In this document: positions 34,516 through 43,749 of the stretch, piece by piece
Numbering within the stretch: position 1 is the stretch's first letter
How the letters are laid out: every line of letters starts with the position of its first letter
Origin: Paenibacillus sp. RC67
GTDB lineage: Bacteria > Bacillota > Bacilli > Paenibacillales > NBRC-103111
Reading direction: 5' to 3'
Length of the DNA stretch: 64,000 nucleotides
NCBI RefSeq assembly: GCF_030020805.1
Contig: NZ_CP125098.1
Span: 4,797,501 to 4,861,500, forward strand
The notes under the pieces: generated by a model
What the model saw: only the letters and a program-made list of their open reading frames with translations
What the model was told of the DNA's origin: nothing
Database searches by the model: none
Position numbers and translations under genes: made by a program

Positions 34516-36492
34516 TTCCATGTTATTTAGTACTTTGTTGCCCGCATCCAATACAGCGAGGATGCGATCTACATCATAAACGCTTCCCGACCACGTTCCA
34601 CCGCTAACGGACTGCAAAGCAGCCCATAAGCGTGTATCGTCGGGCAGCTTAGGATCAGCCGCCAAACCGGGATGTGACTCTCGAGCAGCTAGTAGCTGCG
34701 CTCCTTCCTCCGGAGTCAGTAACACGTCCCCGTGTCCCAGGAAATGGACACTTCCCTCCAGTCGAAACCGATCAATCGTAATATCGATAGTATCCCCATC
34801 ACGAAGCTTCCCGATTGGACCTCCTGCTAGAGCTTCCGGGCCGACATGGCCGATGCAGGCTCCCGTCGATACGCCGGAGAATCTTGCGTCGGTAATTAAC
34901 GACACTCGTTTGCCGAAAGGCAAATGCTTTAGCGCAGATGTCAGTTGATACGTCTCCTCCATCCCTGTCCCAGACGGTCCGCGTCCAATCAACACCATAA
35001 TATCTCCTGCCTCAATACTGCCTTGTTTGATCGCTGCAATAGCATCCTTCTCCGAAGTAAATACTTTGGCTTTGCCTCGATGTCGATATACCCCGTCATC
35101 CCCTACTACCGAAGGGTCAATGGCCGTTGACTTAATGACAGATCCCTCCGGAGCCAGATTGCCGATGGGAAACGTAATGGTTGAGGTTAGTCCTCGCTCA
35201 TGTGCTTTTTGTGGGCACATAATGACATCATCAGGATCAATCCTATCCTGTTCCAGAAGCCTGCTTCGCATTCTCTTCCTCCGCTCGCTTTGCTCCCACC
35301 AATCCAATACCGAGCCTAACGTTTCTCCCGTTACCGTCATAGCTTGTTCTTCTAGCACCCCCATACGGCGTAGATGAAGCATCACCTCAGGTACTCCACC
35401 AGCCAGAAACACTCGGATGGTTGGATGATAATCGGGCCCGTTCGGCAGCACACTGACAAGCCGGGGAACCGCTCGGTTTATCCGTATCCAATCCTGCACG
35501 GTGGGAACCCTAAGACCGGCAGCATGTGCAAAGGCTGGAATATGCAGCAGTAGATTAGTAGATCCGCCAAAAGCTGCATGTACAACCATTGCGTTATGTA
35601 TAGACGCATCCGTCAAAATATGCTTCATACGTAGTCCTTTATTATCCATCAACATCATCGCACGCGCCGATTGCCGAGCCATTTCGCTCCATATCAACTG
35701 TCCCGACGGCGCCAGCGCTGCATGAGGGACAGTCATCCCCATCGCTTCAGCCACCACCTGCGAAGTAGCTGCCGTTCCAAGAAACTGGCAGCCCCCGCCA
35801 GGTGTCGCACATGCCCTACAGCCAAGATCGGCAGCGGCCTCCAATGACAATTCTCCGTTAGCATATCTCGCTCCGATCGTCTGTATCTTGCCAGCGTCTT
35901 CTCCGTCTGTTGGCGGCAAAGTGACGCCTCCCGGCACAATAATACAGGGAAGCTCATGCATTCCTGCAAGAGCCATCATCATAGCAGGGAGTCCCTTATC
36001 ACAGGTCGCAACACCTATGACCCCCTTACGCGTCGGCAGCGAACGGATTAGCCGCCTGAACACGATGGCGGCATCATTGCGATAGGGCAAGGAATCGAAC
36101 ATTCCCTCTGTTCCTTGGGAACGCCCATCGCACGGGTCACTGACATAGCCGGCAAAAGGAATGCCGCCGCTCATGCTGATTTCGTCAGCAGCAGCCTGCA
36201 TCAACAAGCCTACCTCCCAATGGCCGGTATGGTAACCCAAGGCGATGGCGGTTCCATCTTCTTTACGAATGCCCCCTTGTGTACTTAATAGCAAATACTG
36301 ACGTCCATTAAGCTTAGTTGGCTTCCAGCCCATTCCAACATTTTGTGAAAGTCCAAATAACTCACCGCTCGGTGAATTCATCAGCATTTCCCCGGTCAAA
36401 GGCAGCTTTCCAGCCGGACCCTCAGCATGTGTCTGAACAGCGAACCCTTCTTCCATATCCTGTCCCATTATATCGTTCAACGCATTGGACAT
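34513..36492 (-). CDS. IlvD/Edd family sugar-acid dehydratase (YjhG/YagF type, D-xylonate dehydratase-like)
   Basis: 659 residues, matching the long YjhG/YagF branch over the entire length: GMFDSLPYRNDA, SCDKGLPA-like ATCDKGLPAMMMALAG, GGGCQFLGTAATSQVVAE, VHAAFGGSTNLLLHIPA, LTSTITFPIGNLAPEGSVIK and VSLITDARFSGVSTGACIGH. Cysteines in CDKG, the GCRAC segment and GGGCQ would ligate the Fe-S cluster. The reaction is dehydration of an aldonic acid to a 2-keto-3-deoxy acid. A GntR gene lies just upstream on the same strand, and a dead enolase/SDR fusion beyond, suggesting a sugar-acid pathway partly lost. Exact substrate is uncertain. Confidence 0.9.
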   Translation of the reverse strand: MSNALNDIMGQDMEEGFAVQTHAEGPAGKLPLTGEMLMNSPSGELFGLSQNVGMGWKPTKLNGRQYLLLSTQGGIRKEDGTAIALGYHTGHWEVGLLMQAAADEISMSGGIPFAGYVSDPCDGRSQGTEGMFDSLPYRNDAAIVFRRLIRSLPTRKGVIGVATCDKGLPAMMMALAGMHELPCIIVPGGVTLPPTDGEDAGKIQTIGARYANGELSLEAAADLGCRACATPGGGCQFLGTAATSQVVAEAMGMTVPHAALAPSGQLIWSEMARQSARAMMLMDNKGLRMKHILTDASIHNAMVVHAAFGGSTNLLLHIPAFAHAAGLRVPTVQDWIRINRAVPRLVSVLPNGPDYHPTIRVFLAGGVPEVMLHLRRMGVLEEQAMTVTGETLGSVLDWWEQSERRKRMRSRLLEQDRIDPDDVIMCPQKAHERGLTSTITFPIGNLAPEGSVIKSTAIDPSVVGDDGVYRHRGKAKVFTSEKDAIAAIKQGSIEAGDIMVLIGRGPSGTGMEETYQLTSALKHLPFGKRVSLITDARFSGVSTGACIGHVGPEALAGGPIGKLRDGDTIDITIDRFRLEGSVHFLGHGDVLLTPEEGAQLLAARESHPGLAADPKLPDDTRLWAALQSVSGGTWSGSVYDVDRILAVLDAGNKVLNNME

Positions 36493-36575
36493 ACCTTCAC
36501 CCTCTCAGCGATTTATCAAATCCAAATAAGAGTTCTACGACACTCCCCAGTGTAAGTATGCGCTTTCATTCAAGT

Positions 36576-36606
36576 AGGAGAAATGCCTTTTTCTAAAGGC
36601 ATTCCT
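36576..36606 (-). terminator. Weak hairpin between gntR and the dehydratase gene
   Basis: AATGCC pairs with GGCATT around an A/T-rich centre, just after the GntR stop. There is no long T-run on the minus strand, so read-through into the dehydratase is likely. Confidence 0.35.
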
Positions 36607-36612
36607 TATGAC

Positions 36613-37299
36613 TTATTTAAAATAGGTCGGATACTTCTCTTTCAGCTGCGTTTTGTCGATATCTAGCATACTGAGGTGTTCCTTCATGATGCGTTCAGCT
36701 TGCTCGGCATTTTTGTCGCGAATGGCTTGAACAATGCCCTGATGCTGGTTCAAAATGCTTTCCCAATCCGTATTGGAGGCTAACCGCAAAAAGCGGATGC
36801 GGTTGTAGTGCGTGCTCATTTGCTGGATCATAGTCCAAGTCCTGATTTTGCCGCAACCGGTAACGATAGCTTGGTGAAATTCTTCATCGAGCTCAAACAG
36901 CCTCTCGTAATTGTGCTCGGATGCGCAGAGTTGCTGAAGATTAAGCAGATTTTGCAAATGCATCACCTGTTCGGTGCTAAGCACAGCGCATGCTTCACGC
37001 ACAACCGCCGATTCAAGAGTTTCCCGAATAAATCGTGACTCCTCGACATGCTGCAGATCAATCAACGAAATAAACGAGCCTTTTTGCGGTACGGTCTCGA
37101 TGAGTTCCTCTTGTGACAACCTTACAAAAGCCTCTCGGATTGGCGTTCGGCTGACTTGGAGCATTTCAATGACGTCTTTTTCGGATATAAACCTGCCGGG
37201 CTCAAGCCGCAGTTCCATAATATTTTTTTTAAGTGTCTGATGCACGTAATCCCGAATGAGCCCCTTATTCCCTTGCAATGCCTCTACATGAAGTTCCAT
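36613..37299 (-). CDS. GntR family (FCD/FadR subfamily) repressor
   Basis: 228 residues: an N-terminal winged helix (IMELRLEPGRFISEKDVIEM followed by LQVSRTPIREAFVRLSQEEL, residues 28-67) and an all-helical FCD ligand domain with metal-type residues in ELDEEFHQAIV and a C-terminal QHQGIVQAI / EQAERIMKEHL segment. FCD regulators often sense sugar acids. TAGTATTACTA, which fits the FadR-subfamily operator TNGTNNNACNA, lies 20 bases upstream of its start, and similar sites precede the enolase relic. It probably represses itself and the neighbouring dehydratase region. Confidence 0.9.
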   Translation of the reverse strand: MELHVEALQGNKGLIRDYVHQTLKKNIMELRLEPGRFISEKDVIEMLQVSRTPIREAFVRLSQEELIETVPQKGSFISLIDLQHVEESRFIRETLESAVVREACAVLSTEQVMHLQNLLNLQQLCASEHNYERLFELDEEFHQAIVTGCGKIRTWTMIQQMSTHYNRIRFLRLASNTDWESILNQHQGIVQAIRDKNAEQAERIMKEHLSMLDIDKTQLKEKYPTYFK

Positions 37300-37319
37300 C
37301 CTGTTTCCTCCGAATGATC

Positions 37320-37330
37320 TAGTATTACTA
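37320..37330. promoter_or_regulatory. Candidate GntR/FCD operator at gntR
   Basis: TAGTATTACTA fits TNGTNNNACNA. It lies about 20 bases upstream of the GntR start and matches the site at 38256-38266 on the opposite strand. Confidence 0.6.
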
Positions 37331-37387
37331 CTATAACAACAACGCTATAGGGAAACAAGGCAGCAGGACTCATTCCATTCGTTGCAC

Positions 37388-37870
37388 TTAAATATATCCG
37401 TTAGCAAGCCAACCACCATCAGCCTTCAAGATAATCCCCGTCACATAATCGGACATGGATGAGGATAAAAAGACGGCAGGACCGACCCTATCCTCCACTT
37501 CCCCCATTCGACCAGCGGGAATGCGAGCTTCCATCAAATGCGGTTTGTGGATACCTTTGGCGATAAGCTCTTGCACGATTTCTGTCCGAATAAAGCCGGG
37601 GCTGATGGCATTGACTTGTATATTATGAGGCGCCCATTCAACCGCAAGGTTCTGGGTCAGCTGCATAACGCCACCTTTACTTGCCGCATAAGCTGCTCTC
37701 TGCGGAATCGCGGCATGCGCTACGATGGAAGTAATATTAACGATCTTCCCCCCCGCCTCCACGCTCGATCATATGCTTGCCTACCTTTTGACAGCAAAGA
37801 AACGTTCCGTCCAGATTAATGGACATACATTTGTGCCAATTGTCGAGTGTTAAAGACTCCGATGGGGCCG
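37388..37870 (-). pseudogene. SDR oxidoreductase relic, truncated and frameshifted in a G-run
   Basis: The short-chain dehydrogenase C-terminal half is readable: SLTLDNWHKCMSINLDGTFL, then after a frame change KIVNITSIVAHAAIPQRAAY with the catalytic YxxxK as AYAASKGG, and ending TGIILKADGGWLANGYI. The N-terminal NAD-binding third is absent, replaced at about 37865 by an enolase fragment. The frame change lies in a run of seven G (plus-strand C run 37748-37754); six would restore it. The ending resembles sugar-acid dehydrogenases of the 2-keto-3-deoxy-L-fuconate type. Not functional as it stands. Confidence 0.85.
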
Positions 37871-38205
37871 AGTTTTTTGCCGACGATATCCAGACAAGCA
37901 AATTCAATGCTCGCGAGCAGCTGCATCCGGTTGTTGTACAGGCTTGCCGTCGGATTGCAAATTTTATATTTAAGCGATTCGAACTCGAACGGGTCATGAC
38001 CGATTAAATACGATTTTAATCCGCGTATAGCCAGCTCCGCACTTTCACCGCCCCCGCCCATTTCCCAAAAGCCGGTAATACCTTCATCCGTCTCTACTTC
38101 TACAATCGTGCGAACAAAGCGTCCCCAATGAGTCCCGTTGCTATGTCGTAGAGGCGCTTCCAGCGGCACACTGACTGTCGTTGATCTAATATCCGTAATT
38201 TTCAT
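37866..38205 (-). pseudogene. Enolase-superfamily (mandelate racemase/glucarate dehydratase-like) N-terminal relic
   Basis: From the ATG at 38205 (GGGTGATC upstream) the protein reads KITDIRSTTVSVPLEAPLRH, the capping domain, then VEVETDEGITGFWEMGGGGE and IEFACLDIVGKKLG. There the enolase barrel should begin, but the frame runs into SDR sequence and stops. About 110 of the usual 400 residues remain; metal ligands and catalytic lysines are missing. A deletion fused this to the downstream SDR gene. The original was probably an acid-sugar dehydratase. Confidence 0.85.
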
Positions 38206-38246
38206 CCGATCACCCGTTTCCCTCATAATGTAAAGAAAGAAAAATT

Positions 38247-38266
38247 AAGTAATACTAGTAATACTA
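38247..38266. promoter_or_regulatory. Candidate tandem GntR/FCD operators upstream of the enolase relic
   Basis: TAGTAATACTA (38256-38266) fits TNGTNNNACNA exactly and overlaps AAGTAATACTA (38247-38257), one mismatch, spaced nine bases apart. The same motif precedes the gntR gene. Confidence 0.6.
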
Positions 38267-38620
38267 GTATGTATAATATCAAATCTGTGTTTTCTTTACA
38301 ATTGATTTTTAAGCAAAACCTCTTTAAAATACATTTGGATTTTTATGTAAAAACATTCCATAATCAACCACGCTCGTGACTAATATTACGAACCGGATTA
38401 ACAGTATACAGATCGACAGCTTACTCGATACGACCCAGCTATCACATCTTGTTGTGGAGCATTTTGGAGAAGCCTATAGATTGGCTCATGGGGGATCATT
38501 GGATAAAGACGAATGGCAAAACTCCCTTTTTAGCAAGCAGAAGGTGACCGTACACGTATCGACCGATATCCAGCGTAGAGGGATGATTAAATAATCTTTA
38601 TGTAAGCCTTGTATTAAATA
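38267..38620. other. Non-coding or decayed stretch
   Basis: Apart from the operator region, no supported gene. A GTG-started 72-codon frame (38376-38594, plus) has no ribosome site and no family I recognise; its ending VTVHVSTDIQRRGMIK could be the remnant of a lost gene. The preceding 100 bases are very AT-rich. Confidence 0.5.
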
Positions 38621-38657
38621 AAAAGCACCGTGCCTGGCATTAAGCCAAACCGGTGCT
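38621..38657 (-). terminator. Terminator overlapping the isomerase stop codon
   Basis: AAGCACCG pairs with CGGTGCTT, with an inner TTGGC/GCCAG, and TTTTTATTT follows on the minus strand. The stop codon at 38640 lies inside the stem-loop. Confidence 0.85.
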
Positions 38658-39551
38658 TCCTTGTGATTTTGAAATACGGCTCCAGATGCTGCGCGCTCTG
38701 TCTGCTAATAATAATGACTGGGTCCATCTGTCACTGATTTCGTCAGACTTGTCACCATATTCGTCCAATGTTATCGCATACGGCGGCGGCCCTAACTCGC
38801 ATACAAAAGGAAAATGATCGCCAAGGCTCGCCTGTGCAAGCCAGTGTCTCATCCCGCTTTCCCACCAGCGCTCGAAATGCGACAGCATCGGATGCTCCCC
38901 TTGCTCTCCTACGTTCACCTGCACCTGCTCCCCGTTCGATACACGCGCATGTATGCATGATGTACGCGTGAGCAGCGTTTGCAGCAACGCTTCAGCCTCA
39001 TCGCTAATTGTCCTCATTTCGCCTGCCACAACATAATGAGAGAAATCAATGGTAAGCCTCAAGGAAGGGAGACTATTCACATATTCTACTGTTCTCAGCA
39101 GATCCTGCGTAATCGTCCCGCGATGAGTTTCAATAAACACATGAATCCTGGCATCCTCTGCTAACCGAGCGATATCGTGTAACAACTTCTCCGCACTAGT
39201 ATCGACGATAAAGGGAGTCATCACCTGAGCGTTCACGTACTGTACGGCGCCATCATAAGCTCTAAGCTTCTCGATGAACTCGGTCATATCCACTGCGCTT
39301 TTCGGATAGGCATTGACGCTCAAGGTCAAACCATACTGCTCTAGCAGTCTTCGCCATTCTTTGGCCTGTGCAGGTTCTGGGATAAAGGCATTAACACCAG
39401 CAAAACCCGCTTCAGCTATACGCTGCAGCTTCGCTTCCTGACTCCAAGCTGATTGCCGATCTCCGCTGCTGTGAAGACCATTCATTGCCCACCAGGACAT
39501 TTGTACATCCATACGTGGAGAGTTCGAACTAATGGGGATAGACGGTTTCAT
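38640..39551 (-). CDS. Sugar phosphate isomerase/epimerase-like TIM-barrel protein
   Basis: 303 residues from the ATG at 39551 (GTGGAG six bases upstream). It belongs to the AP-endonuclease-2/xylose-isomerase-like family: RIAEAGFAGVNAFIPEPAQA early, HVFIETHRGTITQDLLRTVE with a metal glutamate near the middle, LTIDFSHYVVAGEM, and CIHARVSNGEQVQVNVGEQG late. It overlaps the end of the PhyH gene by 23 bases, so both are translated from one message. The pair probably handles one compound, perhaps an inositol- or sugar-derived metabolite; substrate is unknown. Confidence 0.82.
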   Translation of the reverse strand: MKPSIPISSNSPRMDVQMSWWAMNGLHSSGDRQSAWSQEAKLQRIAEAGFAGVNAFIPEPAQAKEWRRLLEQYGLTLSVNAYPKSAVDMTEFIEKLRAYDGAVQYVNAQVMTPFIVDTSAEKLLHDIARLAEDARIHVFIETHRGTITQDLLRTVEYVNSLPSLRLTIDFSHYVVAGEMRTISDEAEALLQTLLTRTSCIHARVSNGEQVQVNVGEQGEHPMLSHFERWWESGMRHWLAQASLGDHFPFVCELGPPPYAITLDEYGDKSDEISDRWTQSLLLADRARSIWSRISKSQGSTGLA

Positions 39552-40338
39552 GTTCAACTCCACAAGGCCCCCCATCCGGATTCATCTCCAAATCGACCGG
39601 CGTTCCGTCTGCGCGAAATAACGGCCGATAGTGGTGGCTGATACGTGCGGCAGACTCGTTAGCATAATGACAAATAAATGCCCGGCGGAAGCGGTCCTTT
39701 GATCTGTTGCGATAAGAACCATGTATCAAGTTGCCGTTGAAGAATAGCACATCGCCTTTTTCCATGATGGCAGGAATGACTTTTTGATCCTTGGGAGGCT
39801 TCACATAATGATTGGTGAATGACTCATTCGCATCCGCCTTCTCTGGACAAATGATTTCGTAATGGTTCGTCTTAGGCACGACCAAAAGTCCTCCATTTTC
39901 CTCATCCGCAGCGTCAATTGCCGTCCAAGCGGCGATACAGTTACCAGGCTCTACTTTTAAATAGAAATTATCCTGATGAAGCGCCTGGCCCCTCGACCCG
40001 GGTGGCTTATAATAAAACATGCTTTGTGCCGCCAGCGGCTGCTCCTCGAACAAATCCCCCAGCACGTCCAGGACTGGCTTGTGCAGCATATAATGTTTAG
40101 CCGTATCGTTAAATCGATGCGGGTGCATGACTCTCGGATAGCGCTTTAAGGGGTCGTTGTGCTCAGCATCCATAACAGGTTCAAAATGCCCCGGAATCGT
40201 GCTATGGCTTATTTCCTCAAAAGTACGTTCAATTTCTGCAATATCCTCTTTGCTGAACAAGCCTTTGACAATTAAAAAACCCTCGGTTTCAAAATGCTGT
40301 TTCTGTTCTAGCGTTAGAGTCTGCAAACCGGTGTCCAT
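39529..40338 (-). CDS. Phytanoyl-CoA dioxygenase (PhyH) family protein
   Basis: About 269 residues, Fe(II)/2-oxoglutarate dioxygenase fold. The metal triad is visible as ALHQDNFYLK (His and Asp) and LIHGSYRNRS (second His), with the following arginine suited to bind 2-oxoglutarate. The N-terminus LTLEQKQHFETEGFLIVKGL is typical. The ATG at 40338 has AGGAG nine bases upstream and is preferred to 40344 or 40380. An AraC gene is divergent and likely controls this two-gene unit. Substrate is unknown; bacterial relatives hydroxylate diverse small molecules. Confidence 0.88.
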   Translation of the reverse strand: MDTGLQTLTLEQKQHFETEGFLIVKGLFSKEDIAEIERTFEEISHSTIPGHFEPVMDAEHNDPLKRYPRVMHPHRFNDTAKHYMLHKPVLDVLGDLFEEQPLAAQSMFYYKPPGSRGQALHQDNFYLKVEPGNCIAAWTAIDAADEENGGLLVVPKTNHYEIICPEKADANESFTNHYVKPPKDQKVIPAIMEKGDVLFFNGNLIHGSYRNRSKDRFRRAFICHYANESAARISHHYRPLFRADGTPVDLEMNPDGGPCGVEHETVYPH

Positions 40339-40529
40339 CTTCATCCTCTCCTCTGCATCACGAATTTCATGGATGATCATTTATGCTCTTAGCATAAAGC
40401 AAAATGCTGCAAGGATGAAGTAACAATGATGCTAAGTAATCCTATGATCCTGCTATCACTATGGAAAAAGTAAAGATTATCGATTATGCTTAAAGAAACT
40501 CATTCTGTCAAAGAAAGGAGCCTATAAGC

Positions 40530-41330
40530 GTGGATTTCGATAACAAAACCTTTCGTTTTGATGGAGAAGCATATGGAATCGTCATTGCGGGGCATTTTGA
40601 TAAGCCAGATACTTACGTGACCAAACGACCTCAAGGCATGAGCGATTGGCTCATTACCTATACGTTGAGCGGTGAAGGTTACTTTATAACCCCAAGTCAA
40701 GAAACCATCTGTAAATCTGGAGATGTCTCGCTGCTTAGGGCAGGAACTCCGCATCAATACGGAACGGTGCAAGGACAAAACTGGCATTTTGTATGGGCTC
40801 ATTTCTCCGATCGTTTCATGGAATCCAGCCTGCTGCCGGAAGCGGATATTGTCGTTCAGCCCGTTGACAATACATCATCACGCAAACGTATTTACCGTAC
40901 CTTTAAGAAGATTATTAATGATTCCAGGGAGCGCGGAGAATATTGGCATGAGCTGAGCTTGAACGGTTTAAGAGAGATCCTGCTATTATTGGCCCAAAAG
41001 AGCATCCAGCGGCTCGATGCTAGAATAGAAGAAGCACTGAATTATTTATCCCTTAATATGCGCAAGCCCCTCCGTATTGAAGAATTGTCACGAATCATCG
41101 GCTTGTCTCCCTCCCGGCTTTCCCATTTGTTCAAGGAAAGTACAGGTTATTCCATAATCGATACGTTGAACCGGATGCGAATTCGTCAAGCCGCTCTTAT
41201 GATTGAGCATACGGACCGCAGCTTAACCGAAATCGCTTTTGATGTCGGGTATCAGAACTATAACCATTTTACGAATCAGTTCCGTAAGCATTACGGAGTG
41301 AATCCGGGTTCTTATAAAAAGACGACATAG
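40530..41330 (+). CDS. AraC family regulator, divergent from PhyH gene
   Basis: 266 residues from a GTG start (AAAGGAG nine bases upstream). N-terminal cupin domain: WLITYTLSGEGYFITPSQET. C-terminal double helix-turn-helix: LRIEELSRIIGLSPSRLSHL with FKESTGYSIIDTLNRMRIRQ, then RSLTEIAFDVGYQNYNHFTN with FRKHYGVNPGSYK. It is divergent from the PhyH/isomerase operon with about 190 bases between, the likely target. It ends at palindromic repeat copy B. Confidence 0.92.
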   Translation: MDFDNKTFRFDGEAYGIVIAGHFDKPDTYVTKRPQGMSDWLITYTLSGEGYFITPSQETICKSGDVSLLRAGTPHQYGTVQGQNWHFVWAHFSDRFMESSLLPEADIVVQPVDNTSSRKRIYRTFKKIINDSRERGEYWHELSLNGLREILLLLAQKSIQRLDARIEEALNYLSLNMRKPLRIEELSRIIGLSPSRLSHLFKESTGYSIIDTLNRMRIRQAALMIEHTDRSLTEIAFDVGYQNYNHFTNQFRKHYGVNPGSYKKTT

Positions 41331-41341
41331 CCTACTAAAAA

Positions 41342-41607
41342 AAGAAGAGGACGCATTTGCGTCCTTGTGCTGTTGAGAAACTAAGTTATTCAGAAGCTAG
41401 CTAAAAGGCTGGAGGTGGGGTATCCCCTGGAAGAGCGATAGCGTCCGCCTTTGTTATTGGGAAATCTCCGCTATAAATTGAATAAATTAAATATTTCCCA
41501 ATAGCAACAGCGGCAGGAAGGGGATACCCCACCGGAGTACCTTATACCATTCTGAAGTTTCACGAGTTCTCTACAGCATAAGGTTTAAATCCGCATCCTC
41601 TTCTTCT
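41342..41607. repeat. Palindromic intergenic element, copy B
   Basis: About 266 bases between convergent genes. The outer stem AGAAGAGGACGC (41344-41355) faces GCATCCTCTTCTTCT near 41593-41607. Core (about 41371-41577) starts GTTGAGAAACT and ends AGTTCTCTACAGC, with GGTGGGGTATCCCC and TTATTGGGAAAT against complements. Orientation is opposite to copies A and C, same as D. Confidence 0.85.
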
Positions 41608-42752
41608 CACTCTCCCGATACTTTAATCTCATTACTCCCAAACCCTGTAACAGAACGAGTCTTCTCGTAGAAATGCGTTGCGTTCTCCTGAATCCCTTCC
41701 CTCGTATAAAAAGGGTCCTCCTTTGAAAGCGGCAGCTTCACACGACTTCCCGTGCTGGCTGATTTATAAATAGCGGTAATCAGCTCTAGCGTATTGCGAC
41801 CGGACACGCCGTCAATCAATAGCTTGGAACCGCTCTCAATCGCTTGCAGGACGTTATCGATTTGCCCTCTATGTCCTAAGTGCGGCAGATCGGGAAGAGC
41901 ATCATACTGAGCTTGAATTTGCTGCTCTAGTTGAAGATTTGGTTCAGGAAACCCGTTTTCCTTGGAGACGGATGCCTTCACCTTCCATGGAGTGGAAATT
42001 CGCGCAGCCTTCCCTTGGAAAATAAGCTGTTGTTCCTCACCGTGATGGACTACGGAACTGGTGACTTGCCCTAACGCCCCATCTGCAAAACGCAAAATGG
42101 CAACAGAAAGGTCTTCGACCTCCGCATTATCGTGAGAAGTATTGCTCATGATGGCCTGTACTTCTTCCGGCATTCCCATCATCCACTGCAGGGCATCTAT
42201 ATGATGCACCGCATGATTGATCGTGCAGCCACCGCCTTCCTTCTCCCAAGTGCCGCGCCACCATAAATCATAGTAGCAATGTCCCCGCCACCAATAGGAG
42301 TCTACCTGTGCATGAACTATTTTGCCCGCCAAGCCTTGATCTATGGTTTGTTTCAATTTCATCATCGGGTTAGTAAAACGATTCTGAGCTATCACCGATA
42401 AAATCTTACCGGACTCCTCGGCTGCCCTGTTCATCTCATCGCATTCTTTAAGGGATGCTGCCATAGGCTTTTCTACAATCACATGTGAACCCGCTCGCAA
42501 AAAATCCTGCGTTATAAATGCATGGGTATAGGGCGGCGTACATACCGAGACAAGATCAATACCTTGCCCGAGAAGCTCCTTGTAGTCCTGAACGGCAATT
42601 GCATTTAAATCATATTTCCTTACCGCCTCTTCCGCTTTTTCCTTGAACACATCTGCGACCGCAACAATTTGGCATCGGTCCGAGAATGCTAGATAAGCAT
42701 CGATATGCGCTCTAGATATGGCCCCAGCTCCAATAACAGCTACTCTTATCAT
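41607..42752 (-). CDS. Gfo/Idh/MocA family NAD(P)-dependent dehydrogenase
   Basis: 381 residues. Rossmann start VAVIGAGAISRAHIDAYLAF, SVCTPPYTHAFITQDFLRAG, and the diagnostic HVIVEKPMAASLKECDEMN with catalytic lysine. The active-site histidine region is GGGCTINHAVHHIDALQWMM. Such enzymes oxidise inositol, sugar or sugar-acid substrates. An AraC gene is divergent and probably its regulator. No transporter is adjacent, so the substrate cannot be inferred further. Confidence 0.92.
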   Translation of the reverse strand: MIRVAVIGAGAISRAHIDAYLAFSDRCQIVAVADVFKEKAEEAVRKYDLNAIAVQDYKELLGQGIDLVSVCTPPYTHAFITQDFLRAGSHVIVEKPMAASLKECDEMNRAAEESGKILSVIAQNRFTNPMMKLKQTIDQGLAGKIVHAQVDSYWWRGHCYYDLWWRGTWEKEGGGCTINHAVHHIDALQWMMGMPEEVQAIMSNTSHDNAEVEDLSVAILRFADGALGQVTSSVVHHGEEQQLIFQGKAARISTPWKVKASVSKENGFPEPNLQLEQQIQAQYDALPDLPHLGHRGQIDNVLQAIESGSKLLIDGVSGRNTLELITAIYKSASTGSRVKLPLSKEDPFYTREGIQENATHFYEKTRSVTGFGSNEIKVSGE

Positions 42753-42900
42753 ATCGTTCCACCCTTCTACAATGGTTGTTCATCATTATCATAAAAGAAA
42801 GCCTACGATATTTATGAAGCAATATTGTGATTAAATGTTGGGATATTGCTATAATGGAAATAAATGATGTCGATTGTTTCATGGAGGGTGAACGATACAC

Positions 42901-43746
42901 ATGGGGTCCCGACCGTTCGAGTTTGACTATCGAAGAACTTCTGCTGTTGTATTCAAAGAGGTTTTTCATGCGCATCTCCAAATGGAATTTACCTATGTTC
43001 ATGAAGGCGAAGGAAACCTAATTATCGAAGGAAAGAGCTATCCGGTGGAGCCCGGCACTTTGATGATATTTCAGCCCTTTCAGCTCCATCGCGTTCAAAT
43101 CCATGTCACACCGGAGCGTCCTTTTGTAAGGAGCCTAATTATGTTCGATCCGATACTGCTGCAGCCGTATTGGGACAGCTTTCCTCTGCTCAAGCATTAT
43201 TTTCATATCCTTAAGCAGCAGCAAGCAGGAGGAAGACCATTGCATCATCTGAAGGAATCGGATGCTCTCGTTACACTTATGACTCAATTCCATGAAAGTG
43301 AACAAAGGCTCAGCTCGCATGAGCATCAGGAGGAATATATGTTTTTCCTGCTAAGCTTCCTTAAGCAGCTGCAGCGACTTCAACGGCAGCCCGAAGCCTC
43401 CCTAACCCACAACTCGAAATTTTCTCATCGGGCAGGGGAGGTCATGCAATGGATTGAGCGCCACTATCATGAGCCGTTTCGATTGGAAACGATGGCAAAT
43501 GAGCTGCATGTATCCCGCTATCATATCGCCCACTTATTCAAGGAAGCGACAGGAACAACCATCCTTGCCTATGTCCACGCAACACGAATCCGACACGCCT
43601 GTGTCTGGCTTACCAAGACTTCACTCACTATACCTGAGATTGCAGTTAGAGCTGGCATTCCTAATCCTTCTTATTTTTGTAAACTATTCAGAGAGACGAT
43701 GGGAATCACACCGCATCAATACCGGTTGCAAATTCAGAAAAATTAA
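42901..43746 (+). CDS. AraC family regulator, divergent from Gfo/Idh/MocA gene
   Basis: 281 residues. Cupin-type N-terminus: FTYVHEGEGNLIIEGKSYPV and PGTLMIFQPFQLHRVQI. C-terminal DNA-binding part: FRLETMANELHVSRYHIAHL with FKEATGTTILAYVHATRIRH, then LTIPEIAVRAGIPNPSYFCK with FRETMGITPHQYR. The ATG follows GGAGGGTGA at nine bases. The 148-base divergent spacer with the dehydrogenase suggests control of that gene. It is the third AraC/enzyme divergent pair in the window. Confidence 0.92.
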   Translation: MGSRPFEFDYRRTSAVVFKEVFHAHLQMEFTYVHEGEGNLIIEGKSYPVEPGTLMIFQPFQLHRVQIHVTPERPFVRSLIMFDPILLQPYWDSFPLLKHYFHILKQQQAGGRPLHHLKESDALVTLMTQFHESEQRLSSHEHQEEYMFFLLSFLKQLQRLQRQPEASLTHNSKFSHRAGEVMQWIERHYHEPFRLETMANELHVSRYHIAHLFKEATGTTILAYVHATRIRHACVWLTKTSLTIPEIAVRAGIPNPSYFCKLFRETMGITPHQYRLQIQKN

Positions 43747-43749
43747 AAT

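Noticed and set aside
38376..38594. 72-codon reading frame between the enolase relic and the isomerase gene
   Set aside because: GTG start without ribosome site and no recognisable family; kept only as a possible remnant.
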